Origin: Saccoglossus kowalevskii
Taxonomy: Eukaryota; Hemichordata; Enteropneusta; Harrimaniidae
DNA length: 15,734 bases
Reading direction: 5' to 3'
NCBI RefSeq assembly: GCF_000003605.2
Contig: NW_003119425.1
Location: forward strand, 1,641,992 to 1,657,725
The position numbers and the translations under genes were made by a program. Positions 9,801 through 15,369 of the stretch are shown here, piece by piece (positions within the stretch are counted from its first letter, which is position 1; each line of letters starts with the position of its first letter). The notes below the pieces were generated by a model. That model had not been told where the DNA came from. It saw nothing but the letters and a program-made list of their open reading frames with translations, and did not search any database.

Positions 9801-9935
9801 CTGATCATCACTTCAGGAAAAAGACAAACAGTTAGATTCTTGATGCAGTAAATTTCAGGATCAGATCAGTTAAATAGGTGAATATAAATGAGAATTTTGT
9901 TTGCCGGTTCGACTCACCTTCATAGGCGCCGCCAT
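706..9935 (-). CDS. UGGT1: UDP-glucose:glycoprotein glucosyltransferase, N-terminal 487 residues (exons 1-12, gene continues past position 1)
   Basis: UGGT is a soluble ER-lumen enzyme. It recognises incompletely folded N-glycoproteins and re-glucosylates their high-mannose glycan so that calnexin/calreticulin rebind them. Coding exons, in transcript order: 9935-9918, 8052-7833, 7197-7064, 6226-6114, 5869-5692, 4866-4694, 3667-3567, 3366-3206, 2540-2449, 1837-1774, 1671-1585, 825-706. They sum to 1461 nt, 487 codons with no stop, and all phases agree. Diagnostic stretches recalled from animal UGGTs are LSGYGVELAIKSTEYKA (231-247), QNFPTKAR (339-346), EARLMEGL (405-412) and LLRPTFPG (468-475). 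A signal peptide covers about residues 1-25. The first thioredoxin-like domain is roughly 33-225, part of a second is roughly 270-365, and another begins near 370. An acidic linker lies at 254-270. I see no N-X-S/T sequon. Family members are about 1500-1550 residues, so two thirds, including the catalytic GT24 domain, is outside the window. Invertebrates generally have one UGGT, so the symbol is by homology. Confidence 0.96.
826..1584 (-). other. UGGT intron 11
   Basis: 759 bases of AT-rich sequence between good borders (GTCAGT ... TCCACAG). I see no open frame of note, no inverted-repeat ends and no further exon. Confidence 0.8.
1585..1671 (-). CDS. UGGT1: UGGT coding exon 11
   Basis: Exactly 29 codons (residues 419-447), phase 0 on both sides; acceptor TTATAG, donor GTCAGT. 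It is less conserved, but SFAIDVRDHAVE matches the family block DYAVDIRSPAIS. Being symmetric in phase 0, it could be skipped without shifting the frame. Confidence 0.88.
1774..1837 (-). CDS. UGGT1: UGGT coding exon 10
   Basis: A 64-base exon: completes Met397, then residues 398-418. Acceptor TCTCAG, donor GTAAGT, ends in phase 0. LLDLFRGEARLMEGLSLLG matches SLFDVLRNEARVMEGLHRLG of the family. The following intron is the shortest in the window (102 bases). Confidence 0.94.
1838..2448 (-). other. UGGT intron 9
   Basis: 611 bases, GTGAGT ... TCTCAG. A plus-strand open frame of 89 codons (1917-2186) lies inside it, antisense to UGGT. Its protein matches nothing I recognise and its composition is like that of the intron, so it is treated as chance. 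Confidence 0.75.
2449..2540 (-). CDS. UGGT1: UGGT coding exon 9
   Basis: Residues 367-396 plus two bases; acceptor TTACAG, donor GTGAGT. It encodes LGLSPGEAMILINGLQIDTD, aligning with LGLQPGDSALFINGLHMDLD at the start of the next thioredoxin-like domain. Confidence 0.94.
2541..3205 (-). other. UGGT intron 8
   Basis: 665 bases, GTAAGT ... TTACAG. AT-rich. A minus-strand 62-codon frame (2973-3161) shows no UGGT or other recognisable similarity. Nothing else seen. Confidence 0.75.
3206..3366 (-). CDS. UGGT1: UGGT coding exon 8
   Basis: Completes Glu313, then residues 314-366; acceptor ATGTAG, donor GTAAGT, ends in phase 0. It contains the highly conserved VMRDVSQNFPTKARSLVKT, equivalent to VMKDLSQNFPTKARAITKT in vertebrate UGGT1. 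Confidence 0.96.
3567..3667 (-). CDS. UGGT1: UGGT coding exon 7
   Basis: Completes Arg279, then residues 280-312 plus one base. The acceptor is TTTACAG after a long T tract; the donor is GTATGG. It encodes KYPDLEDNLKQFRTHLID and APLKIWQLQ, matching human LHPDLEGQLKELRKHLVE and APLKVWQLQ. Confidence 0.95.
3668..4693 (-). other. UGGT intron 6
   Basis: 1026 bases, GTGCAT ... TTTACAG. A 77-codon plus-strand frame (4344-4577) has no recognisable similarity. No inverted-repeat ends were found. A short hairpin TCTGTG-ATT-CACAGA lies near 3845-3859. Confidence 0.75.
4694..4866 (-). CDS. UGGT1: UGGT coding exon 6
   Basis: Residues 222-278 plus two bases; acceptor CCATAG, donor GTGCAT (a weaker GT donor). 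It has the near-invariant LSGYGVELAIKSTEYKA, then an acidic stretch rich in E/D and ending DDVQGFVFSTLR. The acidic segment sits where the family has a variable loop between thioredoxin-like modules. Confidence 0.96.
4936..5571 (-). other. Unrecognised 211-codon open reading frame inside UGGT intron 5
   Basis: ATG to stop on the same strand as UGGT, flanked by well-supported exons 5 and 6, so it is not part of the normal UGGT mRNA. The translation is rich in F, C, W and K, has no signal peptide or clear membrane segment, and matches no family I recognise. Its length is unusual for AT-rich intron DNA. It could be a decayed transposable element read by chance or a genuine nested gene; sequence alone does not settle it. 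Confidence refers to it being a real gene. Confidence 0.15.
5362..5394. repeat. Imperfect hairpin with GC-rich arms and CCAAT-type tips
   Basis: Left arm GATTGGGCGCCT, loop TTGCAAC, right arm AGGCGCATCCAATC. The arms pair over 12 bases with a 2-base bulge. The tips form inverted ATTGG/CCAAT pairs. It sits inside the 4936-5571 open frame. Confidence 0.65.
5692..5869 (-). CDS. UGGT1: UGGT coding exon 5
   Basis: Completes Arg162, then residues 163-221; acceptor CTGCAG, donor GTATGT, ends in phase 0. It carries FNLDHSYPGSNGPIIVVLYG and ITYILRHYV, the C-terminal part of the first thioredoxin-like domain (human: GDHRYPSSNPESPVVIFY and INYVFRHYI). Confidence 0.95.
5870..6113 (-). other. UGGT intron 4, non-canonical GC-AG intron
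   Basis: 244 bases. The donor reads AG|GCATGT (GC at 6113-6112) and the acceptor CTGCAG|GC. Exon 4 ends in phase 2 and exon 5 needs one base to complete Arg162. The resulting TANNRQKPHIF matches vertebrate TASERPKPLLF without a gap. No GT donor nearby keeps the frame. GC-AG is the commonest minor border class of U2-type introns. Confidence 0.85.
6114..6226 (-). CDS. UGGT1: UGGT coding exon 4 (ends at a GC donor)
   Basis: Residues 125-161 plus two bases; acceptor TTATAG. It encodes PPPDDCDCFVEIHGAMTC, matching the conserved Cys-containing PPP(E)GC...HG...TC block. The frame requires the exon to end AAT AAT AG, followed by GCATGT, a GC donor. The only nearby GT (five bases on) would break the frame into exon 5. 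Confidence 0.9.
6227..7063 (-). other. UGGT intron 3
   Basis: 837 bases, GTAAGA ... TTATAG. The right half (about 6700-7020) is less AT-rich and holds a degenerate 71-base tandem repeat, listed separately. The rest shows nothing. Confidence 0.75.
6802..6943. repeat. Degenerate tandem repeat, period 71
   Basis: CTTCACCATTGAG at 6802 recurs as CTTCATTATTGAG at 6873, and CACTCAC at 6824 recurs at 6895, followed by CCAGGTACA versus TCTGGATACA. Two diverged units are visible. A third, much weaker one may continue to about 7018 (AACAGGCACCATAGGATA). Old tandem duplication or a transposon fragment. Confidence 0.5.
7064..7197 (-). CDS. UGGT1: UGGT coding exon 3
   Basis: Residues 80-124; acceptor TTTCAG, donor GTAAGA, ends in phase 0. 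The split codon GAC (Asp80) joins exon 2 cleanly. It contains LMKFSLSIRSNSPKIEMFNQ, which aligns with the LFKFCLSLRS block of the first thioredoxin-like domain. Confidence 0.93.
7198..7832 (-). other. UGGT intron 2
   Basis: 635 bases, GTAAGT ... TTTCAG. A minus-strand 67-codon frame (7511-7714) has no recognisable similarity. Nothing else seen. Confidence 0.75.
7833..8052 (-). CDS. UGGT1: UGGT coding exon 2 (signal peptide and start of first thioredoxin-like domain)
   Basis: Residues 7-79 plus one base; acceptor CTCCAG, donor GTAAGT, end phase 1. It encodes the hydrophobic core LLLIIIVAVL and a likely signal-peptidase site near residues 23-25. Next comes the conserved start of the mature protein, with KWWNTPYLLEMSEFLAEES matching the family pattern (KWFSTPLLLEASEFLAEDS in human UGGT1). 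Confidence 0.95.
8219..8677. mobile_element. piggyBac-type MITE with TTAA target duplication
   Basis: Left end: TTAA (8219-8222) then AGCGACAATAACTGTGAT. Right end, read inward on the other strand: TTAA (8677-8674) then AGCAACAATTACTGTAAC. The inverted ends agree at 15 of 18 positions and both sit directly against a TTAA, the target-site duplication typical of the piggyBac superfamily. Length is 459 bases with both TTAAs. No transposase frame is inside, so it is non-autonomous. The interior has a short palindrome, AGCATAT (8546) with ATATGCT (8562). Confidence 0.8.
9688..9735. repeat. Inverted ATTGGCC / GGCCAAT pair
   Basis: ATTGGCC at 9688-9694 and GGCCAAT at 9729-9735, separated by 34 bases. 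Either arm includes a CCAAT box. It may be part of regulatory DNA upstream of WDR83 or a small element end. Confidence 0.4.
9731..9780 (+). promoter_or_regulatory. Candidate CCAAT plus TATA core promoter
   Basis: CCAAT at 9731-9735 and TATAAAAT at 9773-9780. The spacing suits a start site near 9803 (TATA about -30, CCAAT about -72). It reads toward WDR83, lies in UGGT intron 1, and is about 610 bases before the WDR83 start codon. It could be an upstream WDR83 promoter, but short AT-rich motifs also arise by chance here. Confidence 0.3.
9918..9935 (-). CDS. UGGT1: UGGT coding exon 1 (start codon, MAAPMK)
   Basis: Six codons from ATG to AAG, followed by a GTGAGT donor at 9917-9912. The start context is strong (A at -3, G at +4). 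Joining to exon 2 (GTT ATG GGT) in phase 0 gives MAAPMKVMGALLLIIIVAV, a good signal-peptide n-region and hydrophobic core. The exon 2 Met (residue 8) could also serve as a start and would keep the hydrophobic core. The exon 1 ATG is preferred because of its context, its donor and its position at the CpG-bearing promoter. Confidence 0.85.
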
Positions 9936-9939
9936 CTTG
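9928..9939 (-). promoter_or_regulatory. YY1-type motif overlapping the UGGT start codon
   Basis: CAAGATGGCGGC on the minus strand, a full match to the usual YY1 consensus (AAGATGGCGGC), with the ATG of the motif being the UGGT initiation codon. In animals this motif is typically found just downstream of start sites of TATA-less promoters in this orientation. This implies a short UGGT 5' UTR. Confidence 0.6.
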
Positions 9940-10385
9940 AGTTTATAGCTCCCTAGCTATACCTCGGCTAATATCAACGTCGGAGTAAACGTGCGGATCG
10001 CCAAGTTGCGCATACAGAGTTACACTGATAAAAAAAAACAGTTACGACCGCAACTTTCAAAGTGGTGCGTTTTTGGTTGTCGTCTCGAAAGATAGTTAGA
10101 TACTTGCGACGAATATTATTTCTAAACATATTGCAAATATTCGAATAGCTAGGTAGTCCACTTCATTTCCAGAGGCGGAAGTGTTGAACTTGCTTGTTTT
10201 CTGATGTAGACGGCTGGTCGGTATGCTTGTTGATTCGTTCTTATATTGGTGTTCAGCAAATACGACAGAATTAAGTTCTAGCGCCGATATTGCAAAATCA
10301 GCATCTGTCAATAAAAATCGCATTCTTAAATAAATAAGTATGTTCAGAATTTGAACAGGAACATTGATTGAATTTGAATGACACC
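9936..10385. promoter_or_regulatory. Shared divergent promoter region of UGGT and WDR83
   Basis: Only 450 bases separate the UGGT start codon (minus, 9935) from the WDR83 start codon (plus, 10386). CpG dinucleotides are common here (for example around 9975-10015 and 10265-10285), whereas they are scarce in the surrounding introns. There is no convincing TATA box near either start, as expected for housekeeping CpG-type promoters. Contains an ETS-type site and both 5' UTRs; exact start sites cannot be read from the sequence. Confidence 0.75.
10175..10183 (+). promoter_or_regulatory. ETS-type site GCGGAAGTG
   Basis: GCGGAAGTG matches the GGAA-core ETS/GABP consensus (CCGGAAGTG) at eight of nine positions. 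It lies in the divergent promoter, about 200 bases before the WDR83 start codon. ETS sites are typical of bidirectional housekeeping promoters. Confidence 0.45.
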
Positions 10386-10416
10386 ATGTCCTCTGACAAG
10401 CTGCCAACCAAACTGA
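10378..10416 (+). other. Short upstream ORF overlapping the WDR83 start
   Basis: ATG at 10378 begins a 12-codon frame, stop TGA at 10414-10416, out of frame with WDR83 and overlapping its start codon. Its start context is weak (T at -3), while the WDR83 ATG has A at -3, so most ribosomes would be expected to pass it. It could lower WDR83 translation if the transcript starts upstream. Confidence 0.4.
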
Positions 10417-10743
10417 TATCCACAGTTGAATGTAAACAGGGAGCAGTCCGCGCAGTGCGTTTTAATGTCGACGGTAACTACTGTTTGACTTGTGGTAGTG
10501 ATAAATCTGTGAAACTCTGGAACCCTTACAATGGTGTATTGCTTAAATCTTACCAAGGGCATGGCTACGAAGTGCTCGACGCTGCGTCCTCTTGTGACAA
10601 TAGCCAGTTTACGTCGTGTGGGGGAGACAAATGCGTTATTCTGTGGGATGTTGGCACTGGACAGATTTTGCGAAAATTTCGTGGTCACATCGGGAGAGTG
10701 AATTGTGTGAAGTTCAATGAAGAAGCAACAGTTGTTCTCTCAG
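10386..10743 (+). CDS. WDR83: WDR83 coding exon 1
   Basis: Residues 1-119 plus one base; donor GTATGT at 10744. It carries blades 1 and 2 and most of blade 3 (GHIGRVNCVKFNEEATVVLS). The split codon completes as Gly120. Confidence 0.97.
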
Positions 10744-13700
10744 GTATGTTGTCACTTTTTGTGCATCTCACTTGCTGTTTCCATGGAAACAAAACACTAT
10801 AGCGTTAATCTTCATTCGAAAATAAGTGGAAATAAGGTACTTAACTTTATATATATTATGAAATTTTTACTTGACACAGAATTTTAAACTATTGTTACTT
10901 AATTTGAAAAATACACACAATAGAGAAATATATGGTCAACCAAAACATTATCAATCTGCCCATGTAGCTGTAAAAAGCAAAATTATGAGATCCCTGTCTT
11001 TTTAATTACTGGGCACGACATGGTGTGTATTCTCTTGCAAATGGTTTTGGACTTTCACACTGAGCTACATTTTTCTAATGCTAATGCAAATCTGTCATCT
11101 TAAAGCTATAAGGTACAGGGTGAGGGTACTGTAATTTCGCGGTATTTTACAGGGTATTTTCATCCTACCATATTAGAAAATGCAAATTCCAAATATAGAA
11201 TGATTACGCGCGAAAGCATCCTCTAATAATAAAAACAAACATGGCTGCCACCAGAGTTTGATCGGACTCCACACAAAGAAATTCGCTGATTCTGTTCTAA
11301 ACTTTTTGGATTTTGGCATTCCTATGATGTATCATTTGGAGGAAAAGATGTATAGTAATAATGTTATTACGAGGATACTGCAAAGTATTCATTCAGACAG
11401 TACGCCATCGCATCAACCTCCACTGCGCGTCGATCGATACTCTCGCTATACTGTCTTCGTGCATACTTTTTGATATCCTTGTAATAACCTCATAGTATTC
11501 ACAAATAGTGTTGGTCACTGGTGTTTGCTTGCTAAGTTCAATTAGCAAAACCATTGGTACACTGAAGTACATGTATTAGGTAAACTAAAACTTAGTAGCA
11601 GTAGCGTTCATTTCACTGAATTTCCCTATTGTCTAATGAGGATTCACAGTGTAGTTCTTTAGTCGGTCAGTATACTGTGTGCTACAATCAGTAGAAAATT
11701 ACCACAGGTCTACATTTCAAATTCAACAACAACTCTAGATACATAATTTTATTTTTCACCAACAGGTGCAATAGATTCTTCAGTTCGAACATGGGATTGT
11801 CGCTCCAGAAGACTAGAACCAATTCAAGTATTAGATGAAGCCAAAGACAGTGTGTCATCCATATCGGTGTCAGATCATGAGATATTAACTGGATCGGTGG
11901 ATGGAAAGGTTAGAAGATATGACTTGAGAATGGGACAAATGTATGCGGATTGTGTCTCAAGTAAGTGGACTTTGATATGCCAGTCTGGTGAAAACTTGTA
12001 TATTGAAAATGATCATTCCACTGGTTTGTTGTATTAATATTCAAATCTTTTAAAAAAATTTAAATACAAACTTCTGCCATAACACTGTTACCATCAGACT
12101 CAATTTTCCAGGCAATGTCCCATCACTTACAGTAGTTGCCATATTCATGTTTGTTAACTGTCCTCAACAGTATTTGTTTATATACACTGGAGAAACTTGG
12201 CAGTGATGGGTTGGACCAGTCTATATTCTAAACTTGTAATCAACAGAAATTGTTGTCACTGTTAAGTTGTTAACTTACATCAAACAATTGATCTTTTCTT
12301 TTCAAGTATTATTTCAATAATTGCTAAACCAAACAGCCATGTGGCCGAACATTGCTGCCCACTTACATACACAAATCAACCTTTGAATGTACACAGAGGT
12401 ATGATATATAATTGTAATAGTGGAATGAATAAATAGAGAGGATTTCATCAATTCATCTCTGTACAAGGAATGGATTATATTCAACTGAAACAGAAGTAGA
12501 ATAATACCGGTAGTTGTAGCTGAAAAAAATACTGTTTTACATGCGATGATCCTGTTAGTGAGTTCGCTACAAAACTGTATGAAAGACAAACTCAGAAATG
12601 GATCAAGGAGGAGGGGAATTCGCAATTCTATTCACAAATCAGCAACTTAGAATAAGTGCTTTCATCCCATCAAGTGAATGTGATGAAGCATTTGATGTGA
12701 AAGATATATATTTGTGTGTCTGCCTACTAATTACAGAAATTCTGTTACTTTTTAGGCAAAACCACACAAGCAAAATCAATCCAAGCTTCATAAATGGTGG
12801 GGTTGATTAACCACATTGCACAAAAACAAATCGGAATTCCTTGTGAAAACAATCTTTTGAGAGCCTTATTTTATATTCAAGTCACACATAAACAAATATG
12901 GTGATTAAGAAATAATCATCATGATATAAAAAAAAAAGAGCTCTGATAATACGAAGCATTTTATTTGTACATAAACATCATGTACAACCACATTCCTTTA
13001 GGTTTGGAGTTTGCTTTAATTGAAATAAGAACTTTTGTTTCTCACCGTGCAAATTCTAAACAGCTATACAATCACTGACCACATTCCATAGCTTTTCATT
13101 CAACTAGACGTATATCAGTCTTCCAGTTGTGCTTGTAAATTCTTGTGTGCACACATTGTATACTAATGCAAGTGAAATGTAAAATACACACTAGATGACC
13201 AGTTATTGACTGATTCTATTGATGTGTCTGTGTTAATGTAATAACATTTATCACATCACCATGACTACAATTCCTTGGTTTCTTGCTGCAAGCAGATTGA
13301 TGGGTACCTGTGGCTGATTCCCTGGATTGCAGTGTTGTGAGACTGAAACTTGAGTTCATATTATCATGTGACGTTTCTCACACAATGCCCTATTAGACTA
13401 TAATATACAAAACATTGCATGTGCTTTCATATATTATTATTATTTCAGAACATGTGACAAGTGTGAACTTCACCAAAGATGGACAGTGTACATTGGTGTC
13501 ATCATTAGACAGCACAGTCAGGTTACTTGACAAAGACTCTGGGGAACTACTTGGTGAATACGCTGGACATAAAAACACAGAGTACAAAATTGACAGCTGC
13601 TTAACTAACACTGATACTCATATTGTTAGTGGATCAGAAGATGGTAAAATATATTTCTGGGATCTAGTGGAGGTGGGTAACAATAAAGATAAAACATTAC

Positions 13701-14406
13701 AGTACTATTCATATCTTTAACTGTTGAACTTGTCAGCATTTTAGTCCTTGTAGATGGAACAATAGTATTTGAAGTGTGCTCCCTTCCCTGGCTCCATTGC
13801 CTTACTAATCTTGCATGTATCTGAAGTCATTGCGAAGCTACATAAAAAATGGTGCTATCAGTCAAACAAATCAGAGCAGCAAACAATGTTGGCATGTTTT
13901 TTCAACGTATTAAATTCCCCCTAGTATATATACTTTAACTCCACTGTGTATTCTGGAATTACTGCTTCAGATTTGTTGAAAAGTATCTATTTTTAGTAAA
14001 TTTGTATGATTGTTCTTTTTGCTCAAAGACATGTGTAAAACATGTCTTTTAATCTACCGATAGCATGTTATTTTAGCGAATTCAATAAAGAATATTAATT
14101 AGAATAAAGTATATTCTCAGAGTGAGATTGTTGACACTTTAGCTAAATTAAGACTCTGTTAATTGAGTCAAATTTGCTAAAATAGCATGTAACTATTGCA
14201 TCATGTTTTACAGTATGTGAAAGTGACATGCATGCAGCAATGATGTAGAATTTCTCTTGCAGGGTACCATAGTGGAGGCAGTGGATAAGGCAGGACGAGG
14301 TGCTGTCTACTCTCTCACATATCATTCAACTGATCCATGCCTCTTGACGGCATCCGAGACGTCGTTCAGAGTGTGGAAACCCCAGTCATATGAAGTTCCT
14401 GAATGA
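10386..14406 (+). CDS. WDR83: WD repeat domain-containing protein 83 (MORG1), complete, four coding exons
   Basis: WDR83/MORG1 is a cytoplasmic and nuclear seven-bladed beta-propeller. It scaffolds MAPK/ERK components, binds the oxygen-sensor hydroxylase PHD3, and is found in spliceosomal complexes. Coding exons: 10386-10743, 11766-11960, 13449-13672, 14263-14406, total 921 nt, 306 residues plus stop (human WDR83 has 315). Blades, with their closing position: about 14-46 (LWN, W45), 56-89 (LWD, W87), 98-130 (TWD, W129), 140-172 (RYD, Y171), 184-212 (LLD), 222-257 (FWD, W255), 269-298 (VWK, W297). Near-identical family stretches include GAVRAVRFNVDGNYCLTCGS (19-38), GHGYEVLDAA (58-67), EILTGSVDGKVRRYDLRMGQ (158-177) and DGQCTLVSSLDST (195-207). 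The first ATG is used: an in-frame TGA lies seven codons upstream, and the context is ACCATGT. All introns are GT-AG. The N-terminus is shorter than in mammals. Confidence 0.97.
10744..11765 (+). other. WDR83 intron 1
   Basis: 1022 bases, GTATGT ... CAACAG. The middle (about 11130-11490) is richer in CpG than other introns, with an E2F-type GCGCGAAA at 11208-11215. It includes a foldback element at 11363-11488 and a small hairpin TTGCTAA-GTTCAA-TTAGCAA at 11529-11548. The 71-codon frame across 11258-11473 has no recognisable product. Confidence 0.75.
11363..11488. mobile_element. Foldback (MITE-like) element in WDR83 intron 1
   Basis: GTTATTACGAGGATA (11363-11377) is matched on the other strand by GTTATTACAAGGATA (11488-11474), 14 of 15. 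Pairing continues inward: AAAGTATTCATTCAGACAG (from 11382) versus AAAGTATGCACGAAGACAG read back from about 11469. The arms are at least 40 bases, with a CpG-bearing loop. No target duplication is clear, so the true ends may lie somewhat further out. Confidence 0.55.
11766..11960 (+). CDS. WDR83: WDR83 coding exon 2
   Basis: Completes Gly120, then residues 121-184 plus one base; acceptor CAACAG, donor GTAAGT. It has the end of blade 3 (IDSSVRTWDCRSRR) and blade 4 (VSDHEILTGSVDGKVRRYD). Confidence 0.97.
11961..13448 (+). other. WDR83 intron 2
   Basis: 1488 bases, GTAAGT ... TTTCAG. AT-rich, no exon or RNA gene seen. An isolated inverted pair CCCATCACT (12119) / AGTGATGGG (12202) and a 70-codon frame at 12598-12810 without recognisable product are all that stands out. 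Confidence 0.75.
13449..13672 (+). CDS. WDR83: WDR83 coding exon 3
   Basis: Completes Lys185, then residues 186-259; acceptor TTTCAG, donor GTGGGT, ends in phase 0. It has blades 5 and 6 (DSTVRLLDKDSGELLGEY, SGSEDGKIYFWDLVE). The junction VSKHVTSVNF aligns gap-free with vertebrate VGSPITCTCF, confirming both borders. Confidence 0.96.
13673..14262 (+). other. WDR83 intron 3
   Basis: 590 bases, GTGGGT ... CTTGCAG. Its last third is occupied by a foldback element (14029-14219) ending about 40 bases before the acceptor, close to where the branch point would be expected. Confidence 0.75.
14029..14219. mobile_element. Foldback (MITE-like) element in WDR83 intron 3
   Basis: The left half from ACATG (about 14029) through TATTTTAGCGAATTCAA (to about 14085) pairs with the right half, which reads on the other strand ACATACTGTAAAACATG, then ACATGCTATTTTAGCAAATT. 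The arms are about 55 bases with small gaps, and the loop about 80. The left arm also holds a perfect 10-bp hairpin, AAAGACATGT-gtaaa-ACATGTCTTT (14025-14049). No coding capacity. The inverted pairing may extend a little further out on both sides. Confidence 0.6.
14263..14406 (+). CDS. WDR83: WDR83 coding exon 4 (stop codon)
   Basis: Residues 260-306 and TGA at 14404; acceptor CTTGCAG. It encodes blade 7 (VYSLTYHSTDPCLLTAS, FRVWK), matching vertebrate VQSLTYHPTEPCLLTAM. The tail SYEVPE is short. Confidence 0.96.
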   Translation, partial: GTIVEAVDKAGRGAVYSLTYHSTDPCLLTASETSFRVWKPQSYEVPE

Positions 14407-15247
14407 AGAGTTGATGTCTTGACATTGCTATAAGCATGTACCATGCTTTTTTTGACCAAAAAAAATGTAGGAATTGAATTTTCGAGTGGACCTCTACACG
14501 AGCCAGAAATTATGTGGAGCTGCATGAGTACACATTGAAACAATTTTTCTGATGGTCAGGTCTAAATATGTGATAATTGAGGACAAAGGCATTAATATAA
14601 ATGCTACCAATTCATTTCGAAATATTTAGTAAATCTGGAAAAACTTCACAATTGACGTGCATGTTACTGACACAGAAACAGCAGTAGTTTCCACCATGTT
14701 TTCTAGACAGACCTGAAACTGTGTACCCGGTAGATCAATTTTTACATGGGCAATAAAATATGAATGGTGCATCAGTTGAGATTCTTGGCATTCAGAAATT
14801 TTCTCTGCATAAATTAACCAAAGTATGTGGGTCCTCAAGTGTTGAGACTGCACACTGAAACATCATGGGAGGAACAATATATCCCAGAAGACATCGACCT
14901 AAAACTCAACAACTCATACCAATTATAAACATACATTCTGAGTATAATACATCTCACAATTTTTAAATATATTCAGTGATTGAGTCCTGTCAACAACCTT
15001 TCACATATTTTGTTGTACAGAAAAAAAAAAAATTCCAAATGTAATGTGCTAGAGCTTTTATTATGCCATGCATGATGCTACTCCAGTCAAAGTTTCAAAC
15101 ATTGTTGCCAAGACATGCACAACTGTACACTTATCCATATGGGCTCTGCGCAAGCTGCTATGCAACACTGGTCAAGGAGCCAGTGAAAATAACTAAAGTT
15201 GAGTTGACATTGAGATGATTCTGAACCAAATTTATATACCGGTATGT
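14407..15247 (+). other. WDR83 3' UTR and downstream intergenic DNA
   Basis: After the stop codon the sequence is AT-rich with no further conserved coding. The first AATAAA is at 14752, giving a 3' UTR of roughly 360-380 bases. Short minus-strand frames here show no similarity that I recognise. Confidence 0.7.
14752..14757 (+). terminator. Candidate WDR83 poly(A) signal AATAAA
   Basis: Canonical AATAAA 346 bases after the stop codon, the first one downstream of the coding region. Cleavage would be expected about 10-30 bases later. Confidence 0.55.
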
Positions 15248-15258
15248 TTATTTATACA

Positions 15259-15302
15259 CTGTGCCAAAGCACAGTTTTTGACTCCTATGTGCGAAGCACA
15301 TA
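15259..15302. repeat. Two adjacent short hairpins with shared GTGC/GCAC core
   Basis: CTGTGC-CAAA-GCACAG (15259-15274) and TATGTGC-GAA-GCACATA (15286-15302). They lie just before the microsatellite and tandem repeat and may be the edge of the same repeat family. Confidence 0.5.
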
Positions 15303-15320
15303 ATGAGAGTCTTTGCAGTT

Positions 15321-15364
15321 AGTGTGTCTGTGTCTGTGTCTGTGTGTGTGTGTGTATGTGTGTC
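15321..15364 (+). repeat. TG/TGTC microsatellite
   Basis: An interrupted run of TGTGTC followed by pure TG units and one TATG interruption. It lies directly against the start of the longer tandem repeat. Confidence 0.85.
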
Positions 15365-15369
15365 CGACT

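Larger units (their letters stand above)
8053..9917 (-). other. UGGT intron 1
   Basis: 1865 bases, the longest intron in the window, GTGAGT ... CTCCAG. It holds the TTAA-flanked MITE (8219-8677) and, near the promoter end, a plus-strand CCAAT/TATA arrangement (9731-9780). Overlapping short frames on both strands at 9030-9293 look like chance. Confidence 0.8.

Noticed and set aside
10368-10385. Start of WDR83 six codons further upstream at TTG
   Set aside because: TTG is not a normal start in animals; the ATG at 10386 has a good context and agrees with the start of the conserved region.
10096-10688. Two minus-strand frames antisense to the WDR83 promoter and exon 1
   Set aside because: They mirror the conserved WDR83 coding sequence and the promoter; no independent similarity.
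12598-12810. 70-codon plus-strand frame in WDR83 intron 2 as an alternative exon
   Set aside because: No WD-repeat similarity, and exons 2 and 3 join gap-free without it.
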